Below are positions 16,783 through 24,244 of a stretch of DNA of 64,000 nucleotides, piece by piece. Numbering within the stretch: the stretch's first letter is position 1; every line of letters begins with the position of its first letter. The DNA lies in assembly GCA_016195915.1 (NCBI GenBank), contig JACPYS010000028.1:1-64000 (forward strand), read 5' to 3'. The notes beneath the pieces are model-generated. The model was not told where the DNA came from and ran no database searches. It was given only the letters and a program-made list of their open reading frames with translations. The stretch is from Betaproteobacteria bacterium (GTDB lineage: Bacteria > Pseudomonadota > Gammaproteobacteria > Burkholderiales > SG8-39). The translations under genes and the position numbers were made by a program.

Positions 16783-17811
16783 GTGATCCCGGAACTGAAT
16801 ACTGCGGAGTTTCGCGCGCGCCGCAGGCTGCTGAAGTCGCTGACGTGGGCTGGCGCCTCGGGCCTGGCCGGTCTCAGCGCCCATCTGCTCGCCGCCGAGC
16901 CGCCGCCGGAGACGACCCGGATCAGGCTGGTGCGTGAATCCTCCATCTGCCTGGCTCCGCTCTACATCGCCGAGGAGCTGCTGAAGGCCGAAGGCTTCGG
17001 CGACGTGCAGTACGTCCCGGTGGAAGGCGACCTTGCGCCCGGGGAGATGCTGGGCGCGGGTAAGGCCGACATCGGATCCGACGCGGTCCCGGCTCTTATC
17101 CTCAACCTCGAGGCGGGTGAACCCATCGTCGTTTTCGGTGGAGTGCATTCGGGCTGCTACGAGCTGTTCGGTACCGAGCGCGTTCGCACCATCCGCGACC
17201 TCAAGGGCAAGAAGGTCGCGGTATCCGATCTGCGCAAAGACCGCCACGCCTTTGTCGCCGCGATGGCCGTGCACGTGGGTCTGGACCCACTGAAGGATAT
17301 CGATTGGGTCGTCCATCCCGCGGAACAGGCAGTCCGTCTTCTGAAGCAAGGCCGCGTGGATGCCTTCCTCGGCTTTCCGCCCGAGCCGCAGGAACTGCGC
17401 GCGAAAAAGATCGGGCACGTCGTCGTCAATACCACCGTCGACCGGCCGTGGTCCCAGTACTTCTGTTGCATGGCGGCGGCGAATCGGGGATTCGCGAGCA
17501 AGTATCCCGTGGCGACCAGGCGCGCTCTGCGCGCGCTGCTGAAGGCGGCAGACCTTTGCGCCAGCGAACCGGAACGCGTCGCCCGTTTCCTGCTCGAGCG
17601 GAAATACACGGCGCAATACGAGTACGCGCTGCAGACGCTTCGCGAAGTCCCTTACACTCAATGGCGCGAGTTCGTCCCGGAGGACAGCGTGCGCTTTTAC
17701 GCCCTTCGCCTGCATGAGGGTGGGATGATCAAGACGAGTCCCCAAAAGCTCATCGCCCAAGGGACCGATTGGCGATTTTTCAACCAGCTCAAGAAGGAGC
17801 TGAAGACATGA
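16783..17811 (+). CDS. NMT1/THI5-like (SsuA/NitT-type) substrate-binding protein, array copy 1
   Basis: This is a 342-aa secreted binding protein of the NMT1/SsuA type, which normally feeds an ABC importer of small organic molecules. The start is GTG at 16783, 6 bases after a GGAGGAG site. The N-terminus has an Arg-rich patch (RARRRLLKSL), a hydrophobic stretch and LLAAEPPPETTR, so Tat or Sec export is likely. It shares with copies 2-4 the segments GGVHSGCYELF, PPEPQELR, DRPWSQYFCC and the end LKKELKT. Its stop overlaps the next ATG by 4 bases. It is the most diverged copy at the N-terminus. No transporter ATPase or permease is near. Confidence 0.85.
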   Translation: MIPELNTAEFRARRRLLKSLTWAGASGLAGLSAHLLAAEPPPETTRIRLVRESSICLAPLYIAEELLKAEGFGDVQYVPVEGDLAPGEMLGAGKADIGSDAVPALILNLEAGEPIVVFGGVHSGCYELFGTERVRTIRDLKGKKVAVSDLRKDRHAFVAAMAVHVGLDPLKDIDWVVHPAEQAVRLLKQGRVDAFLGFPPEPQELRAKKIGHVVVNTTVDRPWSQYFCCMAAANRGFASKYPVATRRALRALLKAADLCASEPERVARFLLERKYTAQYEYALQTLREVPYTQWREFVPEDSVRFYALRLHEGGMIKTSPQKLIAQGTDWRFFNQLKKELKT

Positions 17812-18809
17812 TCAGCCGGCGAAAATTCGTGCAGGACGTCGCGCTTGCGGGCGCGGCGGGTCTTGTTGGTTTCGGCCGCGATGCGTACGCCGCCGAGCCA
17901 CCGCCGGAGACGAAGCGGATGCGAATTGGCCAGATTCCTGACAACTGCTACGCGCCCCAATACATGGCCGAGCAGATGCTGCGCGGCGAAGGGTTCTCCG
18001 AACTTCAATACGTGCGACTGACCACGTCCGGAGCAATCTACATTGCGCTCGCGAAGGGGGAGATCGACCTGAGCATGGCGTTCAGTTCGGGTTTCGTAAT
18101 TCAGGCCGACGCGGGAGCGCCGATCGTAATGCTCGCCGGAATCCACCCCGGGTGCCTGGAACTGGTTGCTTCCAGTCGGATTCGATCGGTTCGCGATCTC
18201 AAGGGCAGATCGGTCGCCGTAGGCGGCTTGAACTCCGCGGCGCACGGGTTTCTCGCGAGCATCGTCGGCCATGTCGGGTTGGACCCGCGCCGCGACATCA
18301 ATTGGGTGGTGGTCGAGCAGTCGGGGGAGTTGTTGCGCCAGTTGGCTGACGGCAAGGTCGACGCCACGATCGCCGGTCCTCCCTTGAGCTATGAGATGCG
18401 GGCGAAGAAGATCGGGCACGTCCTGGTCAACATGACAACCGATCGGCCCTGGTCGCAGTACTTCTGCTGCGTGCTTACGGGGAACCGGGAATTCGTCCGC
18501 AAGAACCCGGTGGCGACGAAACGCGCGATGCGGGCGATCCTCAAAGGCGCGAACCTCTGCGCAAGCCCCGAGCCGACCGCCAAGCATCTGGTGAGCCGGG
18601 GCTTCTACAAGAATCACGACATCACGCTGCAAATGCTTCGCGACCTTCCGTATGCGCGCTGGCGCGACTACGACTCCGAGGACACCGTTCGCTACTACGC
18701 GCTGCGCCTGCAGGAGGCGGGGCTCATCAAGTCCGGCCCGAAAAAGATCCTCGCCGAGGCCACCGATTTCCGGTTCCTGAACGATTTGAAGAGGGAGTTG
18801 AAGACATGA
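17808..18809 (+). CDS. NMT1/THI5-like substrate-binding protein, array copy 2
   Basis: This is the second 333-aa paralog of the array. The N-terminus MISRRKFVQDVALAG is a clear twin-arginine signal, cleaved near YAAEPPPE, so the protein is probably exported folded by Tat. The body has GIHPGCLELV, DRPWSQYFCC (Cys 220-221) and a C-terminus ending DLKRELKT. Where the other copies have PPEPQELR it has PPLSYEMR. The start ATG overlaps the previous stop, and the stop overlaps the next ATG. The first 30 coding bases are identical to those of copy 3, a sign of recent duplication or gene conversion. Confidence 0.86.
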   Translation: MISRRKFVQDVALAGAAGLVGFGRDAYAAEPPPETKRMRIGQIPDNCYAPQYMAEQMLRGEGFSELQYVRLTTSGAIYIALAKGEIDLSMAFSSGFVIQADAGAPIVMLAGIHPGCLELVASSRIRSVRDLKGRSVAVGGLNSAAHGFLASIVGHVGLDPRRDINWVVVEQSGELLRQLADGKVDATIAGPPLSYEMRAKKIGHVLVNMTTDRPWSQYFCCVLTGNREFVRKNPVATKRAMRAILKGANLCASPEPTAKHLVSRGFYKNHDITLQMLRDLPYARWRDYDSEDTVRYYALRLQEAGLIKSGPKKILAEATDFRFLNDLKRELKT

Positions 18810-19816
18810 TCAGCCGGCGAAAATTCGTGCAGGACATGGCGCTCGCGGGCGCGGCAGGCATACTGGGCATCGGCCGCGACGCGTTCGCCGCCGAACCCCC
18901 GCCGGAGACGACCAGGCTGCGGCTCGGAAAGCTTTCCAGCCTTTGCGTGTCGCCGCAGTACGTCGCGGAAGACCTGCTGCGCGCGGAGGGCTTCACGGAT
19001 GTGCAGTACGTCGGCGACACCCAGACCTCGTCAGGTGTGCCTGGCGCGCAGGCGATGGGTGCCGGTCAGTTCGACCTGAGCATGAATTTCGCTGCGCCGC
19101 TCGTTATCGCGCTCGACACGGGATTGCCGATCGTGCTTCTGGCCGGCGTGCACGCAGGTTGTTTCGAGCTCTTTGCGACTGAAGGAGTTCGCTCGATCGG
19201 CGACCTGAGAGGCAGAACGGTGACGGCGCCTGGCGCCGGATCGATTCCGCACGTTTTTCTCTCGAGCGTTGCGACCTCGGTCGGACTCGATCCGGACAAG
19301 GACATCAAGTGGGTCATGGCTCCGTCGGAGGAAGGCAAGAAGCTTCTCGCCGAGGGCAAGGTGAATGCGATGTTGGCCTTCCCGCCAGATCCGCAAGAGC
19401 TTCGCGCGAGGCGCGTCGGCCGGGTGATTCTGAACAGCGCCACCGAACGGCCGTGGTCGCAATATTTCTGCTGCCTGGTGGCGGCCAACCGCGAATTCGC
19501 GCGCAAACATCCGGTCGCCGCCAAGCGTGCTGTCCGCGCAATCCTCAAGGCGAGCGAGATCTGCGCCGCGGAACCGGAGCGCGCGGCGAAGGCTTACACG
19601 AATCAGGGTTTTGCGCCGAACCCGGAGCTTGCGCGGCAGGCAGTCAAGGAGGTTCCCTTCGGCCGGTGGCGCGAATACAACCCGGAGGAAACGGTCAGGT
19701 TCTACGCCCTGCGGCTGCGCGAGGCGGGCATGGTGAAGGGCGCGCCGCAGAAGCTCATCGCGCAGGGTACCGACTGGCGCTTTCTCAACGAATTGAAGAA
19801 GGAGCTGAAGACATGA
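18806..19816 (+). CDS. NMT1/THI5-like substrate-binding protein, array copy 3
   Basis: This is the third paralog, 336 aa, with Tat signal MISRRKFVQDMALAG and mature start around AAEPPPETTRLR. Shared landmarks are GVHAGCFELF, PPDPQELRARRVG, ERPWSQYFCC and ELKKELKT at the end. The stop (19814-19816) overlaps an ATG that once began a further paralog; that reading frame keeps only about five matching codons before it runs into the toxin-antitoxin insert. Unlike ordinary ABC binding proteins it is not next to transporter genes. The ligand is unknown. Confidence 0.86.
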   Translation: MISRRKFVQDMALAGAAGILGIGRDAFAAEPPPETTRLRLGKLSSLCVSPQYVAEDLLRAEGFTDVQYVGDTQTSSGVPGAQAMGAGQFDLSMNFAAPLVIALDTGLPIVLLAGVHAGCFELFATEGVRSIGDLRGRTVTAPGAGSIPHVFLSSVATSVGLDPDKDIKWVMAPSEEGKKLLAEGKVNAMLAFPPDPQELRARRVGRVILNSATERPWSQYFCCLVAANREFARKHPVAAKRAVRAILKASEICAAEPERAAKAYTNQGFAPNPELARQAVKEVPFGRWREYNPEETVRFYALRLREAGMVKGAPQKLIAQGTDWRFLNELKKELKT

Positions 19817-19826
19817 TCCGCCGGCG
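19813..19826 (+). pseudogene. Head remnant of a lost fifth receptor paralog
   Basis: The bases ATGATCCGCCGGCG overlap the stop of copy 3 exactly as the ATGATCAGCCGGCG starts of copies 2 and 3 overlap their upstream stops. They encode MIRRR, matching the MISRR/MICRR Tat starts, and then homology ends abruptly six bases before the toxin stop codon. I read this as the surviving 5' end of a paralog that was replaced. Confidence 0.7.
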
Positions 19827-19831
19827 CGGGC

Positions 19832-20086
19832 TCAGTAGTGGTAGCGACAGGACAGGATTGAAAGCAGGCCGGACCGGTAATGGTAAACCAAGCGATGCTC
19901 GTGCGTGATGCGCCGGGACCAGTGGCCGGCGAGCTTGTGCTTCAGCGGCTCGGGCTTGCCGATGCCCGAGAACGGTGAACGCAGGACGTCGGCGATCAGC
20001 GCGTCGACCTTGTTCGCAACCGAGGGGTTCGTGTTGCGCCAGCGGCGGTAGTCTTTGAGCGCCTCCGGCGCCCACTTGATGCGGAA
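19832..20086 (-). pseudogene. yoeB: YoeB/Txe-type mRNA interferase toxin, no recognisable start codon
   Basis: The 84 codons from 20086 to the stop at 19832 read as a full YoeB toxin. It has the FRIKW beginning, SPFSGIGKPEPLKHKLAGHW, SRRITHEHRLVY and the terminal SCRYHY with the family's catalytic His/Tyr end. YoeB cleaves mRNA at the ribosome. No ATG, GTG or TTG precedes FRIKW in frame where one is expected. The nearest in-frame ATG (20209) lies deep inside the antitoxin gene and would add about 41 unrelated residues. The start has probably been lost in a small deletion that also removed the antitoxin stop, although use of a rare start codon cannot be excluded. Confidence 0.75.
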
Positions 20087-20349
20087 TCCCGCGCCGCGCG
20101 CCGGAGCGGATTGAGCGTCACTCCCTTGCCCGCCGCCAGATCGCGCAGCGCTTTCGCGAGATGAGCGGCGTTTGCCGGAGACCTGAGCAGGTACTCGGTT
20201 TCCTGCCATGAGGAGAAGTCCTCCATCGACATCAGCACCGCCGGGGCGCCGTTCTGGCGCGTGATGACGATCGGCGCGTGGTCCTGCGCGACGCGGTCGA
20301 GCGCCTGCGCCAGGCTGTTCCGCACCGCGGTATAGCTCATCGTCCGCAT
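19996..20349 (-). CDS. yefM: YefM/Phd-type antitoxin with run-on C-terminus
   Basis: This is a Phd/YefM-fold antitoxin and autorepressor. The N-terminus MRTMSYTAVRNSLAQALDRV and the VLMSMEDFSSWQETEYLL block are typical. The family normally ends about 80-90 residues in, after an AGKG-like motif. Here the frame runs on past LAAGKGVTLNPL into an Arg-rich tail, to 117 aa, overlapping the toxin by about 90 bases in another frame. Either ATG 20349 or ATG 20340 could be the start. The pair lies in antisense inside the receptor array. Confidence 0.75.
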   Translation of the reverse strand: MRTMSYTAVRNSLAQALDRVAQDHAPIVITRQNGAPAVLMSMEDFSSWQETEYLLRSPANAAHLAKALRDLAAGKGVTLNPLRRAARDSASSGRRRRSKTTAAGATRTPRLRTRSTR

Positions 20350-20359
20350 CGCACGACCC

Positions 20360-20365
20360 TGTACA
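20360..20365. promoter_or_regulatory. TGTACA box upstream of the antitoxin (putative YefM operator core)
   Basis: TGTACA is the core described for the E. coli yefM-yoeB operator. Here it lies 11 bases upstream of the antitoxin ATG, where autorepression would be expected. A related but imperfect half (TGGACA) follows at 20372-20377. Confidence 0.5.
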
Positions 20366-20522
20366 AAGTTCTGGACAGGGTGAGTGTAGCACGCCTGCGC
20401 GCCGCCCTGCGACCTCCGCGCCGCTTGCGTAATTGGCATCGCGGAGTAGAGTTAAAGGCGTCGGGCGCGATGCGTCCGCACGGGAGGCGCGACCGGTCGA
20501 CCCGGAGAGGAACGCAGCGAGT

Positions 20523-20549
20523 TTTCTGAAGAAGGAGCTGAAAGCGTGA
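20523..20549 (+). pseudogene. Tail remnant of a lost fifth receptor paralog
   Basis: Read in frame, these bases give FLKKELKA and TGA, the same ending as copies 1-4 (KKELKT or KRELKA), with 16 consecutive bases matching the end of copy 3. The TGA overlaps the GTG of copy 4 just as the other stops overlap the next start. With the head remnant at 19813 it brackets about 700 bp that replaced the body of a fifth gene. Confidence 0.7.
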
Positions 20550-21550
20550 TCTGCCGGCGGAAGTTCGTGAAGGACATGGCGCTCGCGGGCGCGGCGGGCG
20601 TGTTGGGCATCGGCCGCGACGCGCTCGCCGCCGAGCCGCCGCCGGAGACCAGGCGGATCAGGCTCCCTGTAATCGGGGCGTACTGCCTCACGCCGGTCTA
20701 CGTCGCGGAGGCATTGCTGCGAGCGGAAGGATTTGACGACATACAGTTCGCCGCTCCAAAGCCGATTCCGAACGTAAAGTTCCCGCTCAGTGACCCCGGA
20801 GCCGACATCGGCATCAACTTCGCGCCGATCTCGCTGCTCCTCATCGACTCGGGCTACCCGTACGTCATCCTCGCCGGGGCGCATGCCGGGTGCATCGAAG
20901 TCTTCGCCGCCCAGGGCATCCGCGCGCTACGCGATCTCAAAGGCAAAGTCGTCGTCGTTTCCGGACTTGGAAGCGGCCCGCGCATCCTTCTTTCGACGCT
21001 CCTCGCCTATGTCGGCATTCATCCGGAGCGCGACATCGAGTGGCGGGAGGAGCGCCGCCTCGACGAAGTCGCGCGCTTGCTCGGAGCGGAGAAGATTGGT
21101 GCGTTTGTCGGCATCCCGCCCGAGCCGCAGGTGCTGCGCGAGCGCAAGGTCGGGCACGTCATCCTCAACACGACCACCGACCGTCCCTGGTCGCAGTACT
21201 TCTGTTGCATCGTCCAAGCGAACAGGGAGTTCGTGCGCGGGCATCCGGTGGCGACCAGGCGGGCGCTGCGCGCAATGCTGAAAGCCGCGGACCTGTGCGC
21301 CGCGGAGCCCGAGCGCAGCGTGCAGGTTGTCGTGGGGCGTCGTCCCGAGATCAGGGCCGAGCATTTGCTCCAGATGATGAAGGAACTGCCCTACCGATCG
21401 TGGCGGCAGTTGAGCGCCGAGGACAGTGCGCGCTTCTACGCGCTGCGCTTGCACGAGCTTGGAATGATCAAATCGGACCCGAAGAAGCTCATCGCACAGG
21501 GCATGGATCTGCGGTTCGTCAATCAGCTCAAACGCGAGTTGAAGGCATAA
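20546..21550 (+). CDS. NMT1/THI5-like substrate-binding protein, array copy 4
   Basis: This is the fourth paralog, 334 aa, with a GTG start at 20546 that overlaps the stop of the remnant tail. Its Tat signal is MICRRKFVKDMALAG, and the mature protein starts near AAEPPPETRRIR. It has GAHAGCIEVF, PPEPQVLRERKVG, DRPWSQYFCC and the end LKRELKA. The SCO1-like gene begins immediately after its TAA, so array, SCO1-like gene and kinase are probably one transcription unit. The upstream promoter may now be partly supplied from within the toxin-antitoxin insert. Confidence 0.85.
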   Translation: MICRRKFVKDMALAGAAGVLGIGRDALAAEPPPETRRIRLPVIGAYCLTPVYVAEALLRAEGFDDIQFAAPKPIPNVKFPLSDPGADIGINFAPISLLLIDSGYPYVILAGAHAGCIEVFAAQGIRALRDLKGKVVVVSGLGSGPRILLSTLLAYVGIHPERDIEWREERRLDEVARLLGAEKIGAFVGIPPEPQVLRERKVGHVILNTTTDRPWSQYFCCIVQANREFVRGHPVATRRALRAMLKAADLCAAEPERSVQVVVGRRPEIRAEHLLQMMKELPYRSWRQLSAEDSARFYALRLHELGMIKSDPKKLIAQGMDLRFVNQLKRELKA

Positions 21551-22135
21551 ATGAAGCATCCGTTGACTGTTTGTGCGGCGGCACTTTCGATTCTGTGCGC
21601 GACGCATGCGTTCGGCCACGCGGCGAAGGCCGACTCGCGCCTGCCGACAGTCGGTCCGGCGCCGCAGTTCGCATTGACCACGCAGGACGGCACACGGCTC
21701 GCGCTCGCCGATCTGCGCGGCAAGGTGCTCGCCGTCACCTTCATCTACGCCACCTGCAAGGACACCTGCCCGCTGCTCACTGCGAAGATGGCGACGATTC
21801 AGCGCAAGCTGGGCGCCGATTTCGGCCCGCGCGTGCGGTTCATGTCCATCACGGTCGAGCCGGAGGTGGACACGCCCGCCGTGCTCAAGGCCTACGCCGG
21901 CAAATTCGATGCCGATCCGGCCGGCTGGAGCTTTCTCACGGGCACCGGCGGAGAGATCCGGGATGTGGTCCGGCGTTACGGCGCATTCGCGAAGAGACTG
22001 GCGCCGGGAGACGTCGATCACCTGTTCCTCACTTCTCTGATTGACCGCCGCGGAATGCTGCGCGTGCAGTACCTGGGCTACCGCTTCGACCCGGACGAGA
22101 TGTTTCGGGACCTCAAGGCGCTGATGCGAGAGTGA
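21551..22135 (+). CDS. SCO1/SenC/PrrC-family thioredoxin-like protein
   Basis: SCO1-type proteins are exported thioredoxin-fold proteins that bind copper for cytochrome oxidase assembly or act as thiol-disulfide sensors. The 194-aa product has an N-terminal signal peptide (MKHPLTVCAAALSILCATHA). The metal-binding CKDTC motif lies at residues 69-73 and the distal ligand His at 157, in DHLFLTSLID; all three ligands are intact. It starts directly after the stop of receptor copy 4 and its own stop overlaps the kinase GTG. The context suggests a link between the Cys-rich receptors, copper or thiol chemistry, and signalling; that link is inference. Confidence 0.88.
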   Translation: MKHPLTVCAAALSILCATHAFGHAAKADSRLPTVGPAPQFALTTQDGTRLALADLRGKVLAVTFIYATCKDTCPLLTAKMATIQRKLGADFGPRVRFMSITVEPEVDTPAVLKAYAGKFDADPAGWSFLTGTGGEIRDVVRRYGAFAKRLAPGDVDHLFLTSLIDRRGMLRVQYLGYRFDPDEMFRDLKALMRE

Positions 22136-23646
22136 AGACGCCGCTGCTTCGTTGGCCGCCCGATGTTGTGGCGCGGGCACCGCTCTCGATCTATGCCAAG
22201 CTGCTCGCGGCGTTCCTCGCGATCTCCTGCCTGCTCATTATCATCGGCGCGGTGAGCCTCGCTGAACTGAGCCGGGTCAATCGGAGCGCCGAGGAGCAGG
22301 TGAAGCTGCAGCGCAAGATCGCTGCCTACCGCCAACTCCAGCACGGTACGACCGCGCAACTCTACAGCGTCGCCTCCGCGCTGGTCGTTCCCGACGAGCG
22401 CACGCTCGATGCGACGCTGCGCCAGCTCAACCAGTTTGGCTACGACCTTGACCGGCTTCAATTCGTCACCCAGGACGAAGCCGAGATCGTGGGCCGCGTG
22501 CGCAAGGACTACGAGGCATTCATCACGGTGGTCACCGAGGTGGTCGAGCTGGTGCGCGCCGGAAAAGTTGCGCAAGGGCGGGAGGCGCAGATCGGACGCG
22601 CCGGGCCGCTTGCCGATCGCCTGGAACGGCTCACCAACGAGCTGGTAAACAAGGCGGAAGCCGACATGCTGGCCCGGGTCGACGAAAACCAGCAGAGCTA
22701 TCTCGAGTCCCGTCGGCTGGTCATCGCGTTGGCGGTCGGCAGCCTCCTGCTCGCGCTCGGTCTCGGGTATTCGATCTCCTGGTCCATTATCGGGCCGGTG
22801 AGGAAGATGGACCAGCGCTTCAGCGAGATTGCGGCGGGGGATTTCTCCGCTCGAGTGCAGGTCCCGAACCGCGACGAGTTCGGGGCGCTTGCGGGGAACC
22901 TCAATCGAATGAGCGCAGAGCTCGAACGGCTCTACGGCCAGCTCGAGGCCGCGAGCCGGCGCAAGTCCGAATTTCTCGCCAACATGTCGCACGAACTGCG
23001 CACGCCGCTCAACGCGGTGATCGGGTTCTCGGAAGTGCTTGAGGAAAGGATGTTCGGCGAGCTGAACGAAAAGCAGGCGGAGTACGTGCAAGACATCCAC
23101 TCCTCCGGCGAGCACCTGCTCTCGCTGATCAACGAAATCCTCGACCTGTCGAAGATCGAAGCAGGGCGGATGGAGCTGGAGCTTACCGAGTTCAGCCTGC
23201 GGGCGATGCTCGAGGGCGCGAACACGCTGGTGCGCGAGCGCGCTGCGCGTCACTCGATCGCACTCAGCCTCGAGATCGAGACCGGACTGGACATGGTCCG
23301 GGGCGACGAGCGCAAGCTCAAGCAGGTGATGCTGAATCTGCTGTCCAACGCAGTCAAATTCACACCCGACGCGGGCGCGATCCGCGTGATCGCCCGGTCG
23401 GCCGAAGGCGCGATCGAAGTGTCCGTGTCCGACTCCGGGGTCGGCATTTCTCCGCAGGATCAGGCTCTCGTGTTCGAGGAGTTCAGGCAGGTCGGCGGCG
23501 ACAGCGCGCGCAAGGCCGAGGGCACGGGCCTGGGCCTCGCGCTGGCGAAGAAGTTCGTCGAACTGCATGGTGGCACGATGCGCCTCGAAAGCGCGCTCGG
23601 GCGCGGTTCGACGTTTACATTTACGTTGCCGCGTCGGGAGTCATGA
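22132..23646 (+). CDS. Membrane sensor histidine kinase (HAMP-HisKA-HATPase)
   Basis: This is a 504-aa orphan sensor kinase. Two membrane helices (about residues 21-44 and 198-222) flank a periplasmic domain of about 150 residues. A HAMP linker follows (RFSEIAAGDFSARVQV), then a HisKA domain with phospho-acceptor His 287 in NMSHELRTPLNAVIGF. The ATPase domain has the N box NLLSNAVKFTPDA (Asn 406), DSGVGIS and GTGLGLA. The start is GTG 22132, overlapping the SCO1-like stop. No response regulator or receiver domain is nearby. The periplasmic domain may sense the upstream exported proteins. Confidence 0.92.
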   Translation: MKTPLLRWPPDVVARAPLSIYAKLLAAFLAISCLLIIIGAVSLAELSRVNRSAEEQVKLQRKIAAYRQLQHGTTAQLYSVASALVVPDERTLDATLRQLNQFGYDLDRLQFVTQDEAEIVGRVRKDYEAFITVVTEVVELVRAGKVAQGREAQIGRAGPLADRLERLTNELVNKAEADMLARVDENQQSYLESRRLVIALAVGSLLLALGLGYSISWSIIGPVRKMDQRFSEIAAGDFSARVQVPNRDEFGALAGNLNRMSAELERLYGQLEAASRRKSEFLANMSHELRTPLNAVIGFSEVLEERMFGELNEKQAEYVQDIHSSGEHLLSLINEILDLSKIEAGRMELELTEFSLRAMLEGANTLVRERAARHSIALSLEIETGLDMVRGDERKLKQVMLNLLSNAVKFTPDAGAIRVIARSAEGAIEVSVSDSGVGISPQDQALVFEEFRQVGGDSARKAEGTGLGLALAKKFVELHGGTMRLESALGRGSTFTFTLPRRES

Positions 23647-23679
23647 CCGCACCTTCGGGCGCGGCTACAAGAACGCTTC

Positions 23680-24024
23680 TTATTGCCACAGACCAGCCCG
23701 ATACAGCAGGAAATCCACCGCGGCCTTGACCTCTTCGTCCGTCAGATTGGGATTGCCGCCGCGCGGCGGCATCGCGAAGTAGCCGGAGAATCCTTCGATC
23801 GAATTCTTGTACAGCTCGGCGCGTCCCTTGCCGAGACGGTCCTTCCACTCGCTTGTTTCCGATAGCTGCGGCGCGTCGTTTTTCGCCTTGCCGGTGTCAT
23901 GGCAGGTCTTGCAGTCGGTATCGAACACCTTCGCGCCGAGCGCAAGGCGGGCGTCCTGTGCGAGCGTATCTGCGCTCCCGGCGACGAACAGGGCCAGTGC
24001 GCTCAGGCAAGCGAAACGATCCAT
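23680..24024 (-). CDS. Class I cytochrome c (cytochrome c5-like)
   Basis: This is a 114-aa exported monohaem c-type cytochrome that shuttles electrons in the periplasm. A signal peptide covers about the first 22 residues (MDRFACLSALALFVAG). The haem motif CKTCH is at residues 38-42. The distal Met ligand is likely in YFAMPPRGGNPNLTDEEV, a typical c5-type ending. I chose the ATG at 24024 because the frame upstream of it lacks signal-peptide character. It is convergent with the sensor kinase, 33 bases away. Confidence 0.9.
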   Translation of the reverse strand: MDRFACLSALALFVAGSADTLAQDARLALGAKVFDTDCKTCHDTGKAKNDAPQLSETSEWKDRLGKGRAELYKNSIEGFSGYFAMPPRGGNPNLTDEEVKAAVDFLLYRAGLWQ

Positions 24025-24032
24025 GGCGCAAC

Positions 24033-24038
24033 TATAAT
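24033..24038 (+). promoter_or_regulatory. TATAAT box between cytochrome c and the 57-aa gene
   Basis: A perfect TATAAT lies 31 bases before the small gene at 24070, in otherwise GC-rich DNA. No good -35 match is present at 16-18 bases, so it is only a candidate -10 for the rightward genes. Confidence 0.3.
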
Positions 24039-24069
24039 TCAGTATCCAGTTTGGCGGGAGAGGCGTGAG

Positions 24070-24243
24070 ATGGGAAGCGTCCGGGAACTGAAAAGCCTCA
24101 CCGCGGCCGACCGCGCCGCGGCCTTCCGCCTGGCGGTACGGACGGACCCGCACGAAGGCGTATGCAACGACTTCAATGCCGCGGCGCATTTTGGCACGCT
24201 CAAACCCGCCCTTGCACGCAAACCACCCGATTTTTCGCACTGA
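24070..24243 (+). CDS. Small hypothetical protein (57 aa) upstream of acetyltransferase
   Basis: This is a short gene of unknown function starting MGSVRELKSLTAADRAAAFR and containing a single Cys. It has no membrane segment. It ends one base before the likely TTG start of the acetyltransferase and probably works as a coupled upstream gene or leader. Its coding status is uncertain because it is short and in GC-rich DNA. Confidence 0.45.
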   Translation: MGSVRELKSLTAADRAAAFRLAVRTDPHEGVCNDFNAAAHFGTLKPALARKPPDFSH

Positions 24244-24244
24244 A

